Shown here: piece by piece, positions 55,484 to 64,000 of the stretch | How positions within the stretch are numbered: the first letter of the stretch is position 1 | How the letters are laid out: the number at the start of each line of letters is the position of its first letter | Assembly (NCBI GenBank): GCA_012064385.1 | Contig: QRDG01000529.1 | Coordinates: 1,140,512-1,204,511, forward strand | Length of the DNA stretch: 64,000 bases | From: Puccinellia tenuiflora | Taxonomy: Eukaryota > Streptophyta > Magnoliopsida > Poales > Poaceae | Reading direction: 5' to 3' | Translations under genes and position numbers: made by a program | The notes under the pieces: model-generated | Database searches by the model: none | The model's input: the letters and a program-made list of their open reading frames with translations, nothing else | Told to the model about the DNA's origin: nothing

Positions 55484-57184
55484 CTAGTGCAAGTAGAAAT
55501 CATCGCATCCTTTGTCAATTGTGCAATTGGTAAAGATAGGACCAAAGAACGAATCGGAAGCATAGAGTTCTTTTAGCTCATCAAGACCCAAAACGTTGAT
55601 TTCAAGTTGGGTGAGTAAGATCATCTTGCGGGAAAGAGCATCCGCAACTATATTGTCCTTGCCTTTTTTGTACTTCACCACATAGGGAAAAGACTCGATG
55701 AATTCAACCCATTTGGCATGCCTTTTGTTCAAATTGGCTTGGGTTTTCAAATATTTCAATGATTCATGATCGGAATGGATAACAAACTCTTTGGGCCAAA
55801 GGTAGTGTTGCCACACTTCCAAAACACGGACTAAGGCATAGAGTTCCTTGTCGTATATTGGGTAGTTTAGGCGAGCACCATCAAGTTTTTCGCTATAATA
55901 GGCAACGGGACGACCACATTGCATGAGAACGCCACCGATGCCAAGGCCACTAGCGTCACACTCAAGTTCAAAGGTTTTTGAGAAATCCGGTAAAGCAAGT
56001 AAAGGAGCTTCGGTCAATCTCTTCTTGAGTTCATTGAAAGCCGATTCTTGCGCATTGCCCCAAATGAAGGGTACATTCTTTTTGGTAAGCTCATTCAAGG
56101 GGCAAGCAATTGTGCTAAAATCTTTCACAAAGCGGCGGTAAAATCCAAACAAACCAAGGGCGCTACGAAGTTGAGCAAGATTAGTTGGCGGTGGCCAATT
56201 TGTGATTGCCTCAATCTTAGAGGTGTCAACTTTGATCCCTTTGGAAGAAACTACATAACCCAAAAACATAAGCTTGTCGGTACAAAAGGTGCATTTCTTG
56301 AGGTTGGCAAAAAGCGAGGCATTACGAAGGGCCAACAAAACTTGCTTCACATGGTCGACATGTTCATGCAAAGACTTGCTATAAACAAGGATGTCATCAA
56401 AGTAGACAACCACAAACTTGCCAATGAAAGCGCGCAAGACGTGATTCATAAGACGCATAAATGTGGAAGGAGCATTGGAAAGACCAAAGGGCATGACAAG
56501 CCACTCATAAAGACCAAGTTTTGTTTTAAATGCGGTTTTCCATTCATCTCCTTCATGCATACGGATTTGGTGATAACCACTTTTCAAATCAATTTTGGAG
56601 AAGATCGTGGCACCACTAAGCTCATCTAGCATGTCATCAAGTCGTGGGATAGGATGTCGATACCTCACCGTGATATTGTTGATGGGACGGCAATCCATGC
56701 ACATTCGGAGTGTGTCGTCTTGCTTGGGGACGAGGATGACCGGAACGGCGCACGGACTCAAGCTTTCACGAACATGTCCCTTGGCGAGGAGTTCTTGAAT
56801 TTGGCGCTCGATCTCCTTTGTCTCCTCGGGGTTGGTGCGGTATGGCGCTCTATTGGGTAGAGGGGTGCCGGGAATGAGGTCGATGCGATGCTCGATTCCA
56901 CGGAGGGGAGGAAGTCCTTGAGGTAGCTCATCCGGAAAGACATCTTTGAATTCCTGCAAAATAGACAACATAGACGGAGGAACTTGGGTTAAGTCGTTAG
57001 TGTCGTTGCCATCTCCTTTGCATAAGAGCACGAAGTGGAAAGTGGATGGGTTTGCTCTCACTTCTCTCATCTCACTTTTGGTGGCTAACAAGACTACGCC
57101 GGGACTCACTCTTTTCCCTTTCTCACTCATATTTGGCTTGTGGCTCTCACTCACGTGAATGTGGTTCGCTCTCTCACCACTCAA
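55484..57184 (-). pseudogene. pol: RT and RNase H of A2
   Basis: 566 codons open. It contains APYRTNPEETKEIERQIQEL, CMDCRPINN, SGYHQIRM, MPFGLSNAPSTFMRLMNHVL, VVVYFDDILVYS, ECDASGLGIGG and IHSDHESL, all with catalytic residues kept. The join to protease is broken by a one-base loss near 57190 and the join to integrase by a stop. Confidence 0.82.
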
Positions 57185-57663
57185 CTCACTAGGGGATTGT
57201 TTTCTTGCGCTCTTACAATTGTCTTGGCATTATCGGCGATGATTTGGCTTGGAGTCATTGGGCGCAGCACTAGGATCTTATTGTTCCATTTGAAGCTATA
57301 GTAGTTGGTGCGCCCATCATGAGTAGCGGCCTTGTCAAATTGCCAAGGGCGACCAAGAAGTAAGTGGCAAACCAACATTGGTACCACATCACAATCCACC
57401 GTGTCCTCGTAAGAGCCAATCTTGAAGGATACTTGAACCGTGTGTTGGATCTTCACGGTGCCGGAGTCACTAAGCCATTGCACATGGTAAGGATTGGGGT
57501 GCTTCTTGTACGTCAAGTTGAGTTTCTCATATAGCTCCTTGCTTGCCCAGTTGTGACAACTCCCACCATCAATGATTACCTTGATTGATTTGCCGTTGAT
57601 GCCGGCCTTGGTTTGGAACAAGTTGCATCTTTGAGCGTCATCACCTTGGTTGATTGTAGTCAA
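57181..57663 (-). pseudogene. Protease region of A2
   Basis: IIDGGSCHNWASKELYEKLN is the active-site region (Leu to Trp next to it), followed by LLGRPWQFDKAATHDGRTN. A frameshift near 57680-57710 separates it from gag. Confidence 0.78.
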
Positions 57664-57677
57664 GACTCGAGTGACAA

Positions 57678-59207
57678 CTAGAGTGGGGTTGGGGTCACCA
57701 TCACAATAGATAAGTCATCATCGTCATCCAAGCTTTGCATCGTGGCCACCTTGTTCAATGCGTGGTACTCATCTTCACTCATAGACTCATAGTCTCCATT
57801 TTCATTGACGATCATCACCTTCTTGTTGGTGCACTCAAATGACTTGTGCCCTTGACCTCCACACTTGTAGCAAGTGATATATGACTTGGTGGCTTGGGGT
57901 GAGGGCGACGTCTTCTTGGAGGTTGTAGTGGTTTGCGGTGTAGGACTCTTGATATTGCCTTGAGCTTGGACTTGAGTGATGGGTTGTGTTGATGAAGAAG
58001 CTCTAGTGGTGAAGAAGGACTTGGCCTTGACATACTTGAGTTCTTCGGCGACTTGGCGCTCGGCCTTCATGGCTTGATGAACTAGCTCAACAAGGTTCTC
58101 ATAAGGTTGGAATTCCACTATCTTCTTGATGGGGTACGTGGGGCCGTTCAAGAAGCGTGCCATTGATTATTCCTCGGACTCTACAATGTGTGCACGGGAG
58201 AGAGTGGACTCCATCTCCTAGTAGTACTCGTCGACCGTCTTGATACCTTGCTTGAGTTCTTGTAGCTTCTTGTACAAATCTCGCGCATAATGATGTGGCA
58301 CAAAGCGCTTGTGCATTTCCTTCTTCATGTCATTCCATGTGTCGATTGGGTCTTCAAAGGATGCTTGGAGTTGTTCCCACCATAGTTGCGCATAGCCTTC
58401 GAACTCGAGGGATGCGAGGTCAACTCGTTTGTCTTGCGGCACCTTGTAAACTCGAAATAGCTTGGAGACCTTGGATTCCCATGCCATGTAGTCCTCCGGG
58501 TCGTTGGTGCCATGGAACTTAGGAATGACGAGCTTGGGAGGATTGAAGCGGTTCTTGTGATCATCCTCATCATCATCATCATGGTGGCGATGGCGGTCTC
58601 AGTGACGATGCCTTGGGTGGTGGTGTGGAACATAATCCTCGTCATCTTCAATATCAACATGATTGTCGGCCAATGGCACTCGGCGGGCTCGATGTTGAGG
58701 TAGATCATGACGATGATGTCGATTGTCCTCATGGCGGTGTGGGGGATCCAAGTTAACATTTGGGATTGGAATTTCTTGTCGATGGCGATCTTGATGTTGT
58801 TGATGGTGTACGATCGCTTGCGGGTGCGGCTCTTCTTGACGATGTTGGTCTTGGTGTTGTTGAGGATCCATGTTCGCTTGTTGATGCGGCATCTCGTGGT
58901 GATGGCGGCCGTTTTGTGGACCTTGACCAACGTTGCTTGGAACTTTGCTTCTTGCGTCGGAACGGTGTGAAGACCTTGAGCTTGGTCTTGAAGAGTGCCG
59001 GTGTCGTCTTTCGAGAAGCAGCCCCTCGATACGAATGGAACGTTCATCGCTCATGCGTTGGGCGTCTTGTAGTTGAGCGAAACGCTCAGCGTTTTCACGT
59101 TGCGCGGCATGATGACGCTCCTCATAGCGGCGTAAGTTGTCGTCGATGTACCTCCTAAGGGACTCCGCTTGTTTGCTGAAGTCGGCGTCTTGTTCTTCCC
59201 TAGCCAT
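57678..59207 (-). pseudogene. gag: gag of A2
   Basis: The ATG at 59205-59207 starts MAREEQDADFSKQAESLRRY; this N-terminus is unshifted, unlike A1. Breaks are TGA at 58599-58601 (also in A1), TAG at about 58215, TAA at about 58165 and a frameshift near 57700. The zinc knuckle is complete (CYKCGGQGHKSFEC). A His/Arg/Gln-rich linker lies between residues 80 and 200. Confidence 0.82.
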
Positions 59208-60272
59208 GATAAGCAAACACAAGTGATCTGTGTAATATGTGGTGGCTAATAACCGCTCTCACCTTGGTTGATAGTATTGGACCAATGGGCCTGCCTTCCG
59301 AGACAAAAGTGTCACAAGAGTAAGAGTTGGTTGATTAGTGATCCAAAAGCGACTCACACACACACTTATGAGGAGCTTAGGCTATTGCAACAAGTGGAGG
59401 ATAACCACAAGGATCAAGAAACAAAAGAGACTAACCACACAATCCGAGAAACAAAGTAGACTCACACGTGGAGACAAACGTGGATGGTGCGACTATAGGG
59501 AGGAGCAACTTTGACCTAACGAAGACTATGCTCGTGCCGCACCACCTCTCGAAGGACAACTAGCTCAAGTGTATGGGAAGGAGCACCCGATTTGGACAAG
59601 TGTACCCATTTCTCTATTGGTAATTGGAGCTTGAGGATGACTAGGATCACGGCTCGGCTTTTTCTCCCTTTTTTTTTGAATCTTTTCTATTTCTCTTTTG
59701 CTTTATGCTTTTGCCTGAGCCGAGTCCGCTACAACTAGATGCTCACAAGATTATGATATGGTCACTTGGTGTCACACTAGTGCAATGCTCACACTATGAA
59801 GAGCTAGCTCCTAAGAAAAAGTTTCGCGAAATGGAAAGGGATGTGTCGGAAGCTATACCTTTGATGCCGTCGAGGTAGCGATGAAGCGACACGAAGATGA
59901 ACTCGGTGAATAGTCGTGCGGCGGTAGCACCGGCCGAACGGGCGGTAGGACCGATTGCGAGCGGTAGTACCGGCCGTTCGGACGGTAGTACCGCCGGCGA
60001 CGAATTGCGCGACACGCTTGGACTTGGAGCGGAAAAGGCCTCCGGAAAACACCAACGGAAAGTGAGGAAAAGGTCTTAAGCACGAGATCCGTGGATCAAA
60101 ACCACAAATCGCTCACCAAATCGAAAGATCGAACGAAATCCATATGGGCTAATTTAAATTTTTTTTTGAATTTTCGAAATTGGTATGGGAAAGAAAAATT
60201 TTGGTGGAAAAATGGCTAATAAAAGGTGGAAACACGATCCAAATCCGTGGAAACCCTTGCTCTGATACCAAA
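59208..60272 (-). mobile_element. Leader and PBS of A2
   Basis: Matches the A1 leader (14681-15791) with scattered changes. PBS at 60255-60270. No gene. Confidence 0.8.
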
Positions 60273-61286
60273 TGATGTAGGGCTAGGCCCGATCTTCACG
60301 GATTTGAGGGGAAACGGGGATGAACACGAAGAACACGGAGGGGTAGCGAGGGAAATTCGTGGACAAAACACAAGGATAACTAGCAAATCCTGCTGAGAAC
60401 TCCACCCAACAACAAACCATCAAAAAGGTAGCCTTTGGATCGAAGAATCAAAGCCAAACTTACTCTTGTTGAAACCGATTGCTCTTACCGGCCGGTCCAC
60501 CGATCCAATAGAATCACCGCAGTGAAAGATTGGTTTGCACTACTAGAGACACCATGGTGAAAGAGTAGCAACAACAAGATCTACCTCAACGAGGCACCCT
60601 AGCTACGAGGGAGGAGCAGCATAGCTCACACAAGTCTCAAATTCAGTCTAACCTCGAATGGGGAAAGGGGAAAGCTATTTATAGTCTTAGTACAAAACGA
60701 GGCAGGGAGGTGGGGATCCGGCCTAGGCCGGCCTGGAGGCCGGCTGCGTCGGGTGGAGACTCGGCCTGGAAACTGGCCTAGGCCGGCCTGGAGGCCGGCT
60801 GCGTCGGGTGGAGGGTCGGCCTGGAAACCGGCCTAGGCCGGCCTGGAGGCCGGCTGCGTCGGGGGGAGGTCCGGCCTGGAAACCGGCCTGGGCCGGCCTG
60901 GAGGCCGGCTGCGTCGGGTGAAGGTCCGGCCTGGGGGCCGGCCTAGGCCGGCCGACTCGGGTGGGGGTCCGGCCTGGGGGCCGGCCCAGGCCGGCCTCCA
61001 GGCCGGCTGGCTCCGCCTTGAGCTTTTGCCTCCTTCTTCCTCTCCTTGTCCATCTTCTTGGATTTCCTCTTGGCCATCTTCTTGACTCCATTGTGGGTCA
61101 TCTTCCGGGTGGATCCTGAGTATACACAAGGTACCGGCATGAGGTAGCAAACAATTCAAAGGGAGGTCGAGATCACACATCGAGAGGAGCGAGGTCACCT
61201 TTTCATGAAGAGCTTTGACTCTTGATCTTGTCATTGGGCCAATCGGCATGGTGTCCATGGTGTTGTCCACATGTGGGGCTACATCA
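60273..61286 (-). repeat. 5' LTR of A2
   Basis: 1014 bp; minisatellite at 60716-61010 with a unit arrangement different from its partner LTR. Confidence 0.92.
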
Positions 61287-63834
61287 ATGTTGTTTTGAAT
61301 GCTGTTTTCCACTCATCCCCCTCTTTCATCCTAATTTGATGATAACCACTACGCAAATCAATTTTAGAGAAAAAAGCAGCACCACTTAATTCATCTAACA
61401 TGTCTTCCAATCGTGGAATGGGATGACGATAACGAATAGTGATGTTGTTAATCGCTCTACAATCTACGCACATGCGCCAAGTACCATCTTTCTTAGGAAC
61501 TAAAATAACAGGAACAGCACAAGGGCTCAAGCTAATGCGAATATAACCTTTGTCAAGAAGCTCTTGCACTTGTTTCTGAATCTCTTTTGTCTCTTGGGGA
61601 TTTGTCCTGTAGGGAGCTCGGTTGGGCAATGTTGCTCCGGGTATCAAATCAATTTGATGCTCTATCCCTCGCAATGGTGGCAAACCAGGAGGTACGTCAT
61701 CCAGAAACACATCATCAAATTCCTGCAACACAGTAGAAACACCAATAGAGAGTGGGGTCATGTCATTAGAAACCAAAATTTCTCCCTTGTGCATAAGCAC
61801 GATAGGAAGCAAACTAGGATCCTCACTAAATTCTCTCAAGTCCTCTTTGGTGGCTAACATGCAAAATAGGCTCACTCCCTCACAATTATTTTTACCACTC
61901 GGTTTGGTTTTGCTAGTTTCACTCACAGAAATATTATTCTCTCGTCTATCTACTTTCTCACTCTCTTTTTCAAGATTTACTTCTGTTTTTTGACGAGACT
62001 CATTTACAATTTGCTGTGGTGTCATAGGCCGCAACATTATGTCCTTCCCATGCCAATTGAGCTGATATGTATTTGCTCTTCCATGATGTATAACATTCCT
62101 GTCAAATTGCCATGGTCTTCCCAACAACATGTGGCAAACAGTCATAGGCACCACATCACACTCAATGGTATCTTTGTATGGTCCAATCTGAAATTCCACT
62201 TTCACCATATGGCTCACCTTCATCTCTCCCTTGTCACTTAACCATTGGATATAATAAGGATGAGGATGTGGAATATACTTCAATTTCAGTTTTGCACATA
62301 AATCTCTACTTGCCAAATTTCTGCAACTCCCTCCATCAATAATAACCTTGCAAGCCATTTGAGGACCAACAACAGCTTTGGTTTGAAATAAATTGCATCT
62401 TTGATTTTCAGGACTGGGAGTAACACTCAAAGTTTGTGTGCAAACAATAGTAGGATAATGTGTAGCATATGCATCAATAGGACCATCATCATCATCACAC
62501 ACATCATCATCATTAGGATCAGCATCATCACCTGTTTCATATTCATTGTCCTCATTAATAAGCATAACTTTCTTGTTTGGACAATCTCTCTTGAAATGGC
62601 CTTTTCCTCCACAAGTATGGCAAGTCATATCTCTATTTCGGGCTGTAGATGCATTAGAATTGCTGGAACTTGCTGCTGGTTGCAGTGACCTCTTTGTATT
62701 GGAAGCATTGGAATCAGCCTTGCTAGGTGGTGTACCACGCATAGAGGAGTTTTGGGCTGATGGCGTTGATGTAGAAGGGGCAGAAAACCGACTCCTAGAT
62801 GTATTTCTAGCTGCAAATTTAGACTCCTCTAGCAATTGTGATTCAGCCTCTCTGGCATGATGCAACAATTCATTCATATCATGATAATTGTAATGTCTCA
62901 CAACACCTCTGATTTTATATTGCAAACCTGAGAGGAAACACTGCATAGTCTGTTCTGGCTCCTCTCTCACACATGCACGTTGTAAGATCAACTCCATCTC
63001 TTTAAAGTACTCATCCACTGTCATCGGGCCTTGCCTCAAATTTTGCAACTTGTCATACAATGATCTAACATAATTAGGTGGTACAAATCTGTCCCTCATG
63101 ACTTGCTTCATGGTCCTCCAAGTAATGATTTCTGGAACACCATCGTGTGCTCGTTGTCTCACAATATTGTCCCACCACTGTAGTGCATAACCCTCAAACT
63201 CAGAAGAGGCAAGTTTAATTTTCTTATCCTCAGTATAGTTATGCAAGCGCCACAACTTCTCAATTTTAAGTTCCCACCTGAGATACTCTTCAACATCATT
63301 AGTATCAAAACTGAATTGTGGAATAGAAAATTTGATTCTGCCCAAACCATCATCCTCTCGATGATTTTCAGGAGCATTAGCATGAGGTACACGCCTTGCT
63401 TGATGCATATGACCCCCACGGCCATGAATTGGTTCAAAACCTCTCCCCGGGCCAATTGGATAATTGGCATCTTCATGCGCCTCATGACCAGCATTATGCA
63501 CACTATCATCGTCCCCGGGATTGGGAAGCCTTTGATTCACCAAAGTTGTCAAATCAGCCAGTTGTTGTGTCACGGTTGTCACCGCCATTTGCAAAGTATT
63601 GAGTTGAGTTTGTTGGGCTTCGGATGATGTAACCAGACCACCAATGGAAATATCAACATGCTGTAGTTCCTCAGTAAGATGTCCACTAAAGTCCTCAAGT
63701 TTGGTTGTCAACTCTCCATTAACCGTGTCAAGCTTCTGTGTCAAAGAATCCCTCAATGCCTCATATTCAGCCCACTTCACCACTTCATCAGCACCCTTCT
63801 TTTGCTGCACAAGAGAATCACTAGAATCACCCAT
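61287..63834 (-). CDS. gag-pol: gag, protease and RT N-terminal half of D2
   Basis: 849 codons open from MGDSSDSLVQQKKGADEVVK. Residues about 25-110 are predicted coiled coil. The gag domain is at about 165-345 (VEEYLRWELKIEKLWRLHNY, RFVPPNYVRSLYDKLQNLRQ, MTVDEYFKEMELILQRA). A complete CCHC knuckle CHTCGGKGHFKRDC lies near residue 400. Protease IIDGGSCRNL is near 498. RT starts near 735 (APYRTNPQETKEIQKQVQEL, CVDCRAINN, SGYHQIRM) and ends FKT where A2 is inserted. No frameshift or stop. Gag and pol are in one frame, as in CRM-type elements. The E gag is its close relative. Confidence 0.92.
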
Positions 63835-64000
63835 GATTAATAGGTTAGTGAAAAAGAAAACAAGTATGTGTGGTGTTCTCTCTCAACTCACTCAAAAACA
63901 GCAAAGACAGGTGTATCTCACCGTTCCAAAGTGAATAGAAAAACTTACTCACCAAGTAGCAGGACTAATGTGACTTGATGTGAAAGAGAGAATATCAAGG
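63835..64000 (-). mobile_element. Leader of D2 (runs off window)
   Basis: Non-coding; it shares TATTCACTTTGGAACGGT with the E leader. PBS and 5' LTR lie beyond the window. Confidence 0.7.

Larger units (their letters stand above)
53302..61286 (-). mobile_element. CRM-like element A2
   Basis: LTRs 53302-54317 and 60273-61286; PBS at 60255-60270 (minus strand TGGTATCAGAGCAAGG); PPT AAGGGGGGGGGGGAGA. It is 7985 bp. The flanks AATTT (53297-53301) and ATGTT (61287-61291) match at only three of five positions, so the TSD is imperfect. It interrupts the RT gene of D2. The coding part has at least six breaks, so it is dead. Confidence 0.9.
13328..64000 (-). mobile_element. CRM-like Ty3/gypsy element D2, host to four insertions
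   Basis: The minus-strand element has its 3' LTR in four pieces (13328-13641, 45993-46042, 47064-47154, 50668-51111; about 899 bp). Then come integrase to RT (53301 back to 50688) and RT, protease and gag (63834 back to 61287), with the 5' LTR off the window. Each gap is explained by an insertion with its own TSD, except A2, whose TSD is imperfect. The PPT next to the LTR reads AAGGGGGGGAGTA. It is inserted in E after TTATG. CRM-like assignment rests on integrase text, the iMet-type PBS seen in its relatives, and a polyprotein that continues into the LTR. Confidence 0.85.

Overview
This window looks like intergenic DNA from a large-genome grass (Poaceae, probably Pooideae; an inference from the repeat families and style, not from any host gene). 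I see no intact host gene, rRNA or CRISPR. Nearly everything is transposable element: Ty3/gypsy LTR retrotransposons, two CACTA DNA transposons and solo LTRs, stacked inside one another. Most boundaries can be proved from target-site duplications (TSDs).

Layout. Bases 1-13327 are a mosaic of truncated elements: the 5' end of a minus-strand gypsy element (D0), part of a family A LTR, the tail of a Tekay-like element, a minus-strand Tat/Retand-type 3' LTR with its antisense ORF, split by a 3.6-kb solo LTR (TSD GTTGG), a degenerate CACTA-like piece, a tandem fragment of a gag-protease-only family (B0), and the 5' LTR plus gag of a plus-strand D-type element (E). From 13328 to the window end lies one minus-strand element, D2. 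Its 3' LTR and its RT gene are torn open by later insertions: A1 (13642-45987, TSD TAACC), a solo A LTR (46043-47058, TSD CCAAG), a chimaeric inverted-LTR element G (47155-50662, TSD GAACA), and A2 (53302-61286). A1 is itself split by CACTA-1 (18522-21929, TSD TTA) and by B1 (22908-43782, TSD CAAGG). B1 is split by the 17.3-kb CACTA-2 (24335-41655, TSD TCC). The deepest path is E > D2 > A1 > B1 > CACTA-2 > captured p24 gene fragment.

Function. Families A and D encode gag, zinc knuckle, aspartic protease, RT, RNase H and integrase, use an initiator-Met-type primer site, and have a polyprotein that reads into the 3' LTR, as in the CRM chromovirus lineage. D2 is almost free of internal stops; A1 and A2 are broken. 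B keeps only gag and protease and must be mobilised in trans. CACTA-2 carries a frameshifted tnp2-type transposase, a structurally intact eight-exon tnpA-like gene (605 codons), a 662-bp tandem array, and a captured 3' end of a p24/EMP24 cargo-receptor gene.

The most unusual objects are element G, whose two LTRs face each other yet lie inside a perfect 5-bp TSD; the p24 capture; the GGCCGG minisatellite just upstream of the A-LTR TATA box; and an 18-bp perfect palindrome shared by LTRs of different families.
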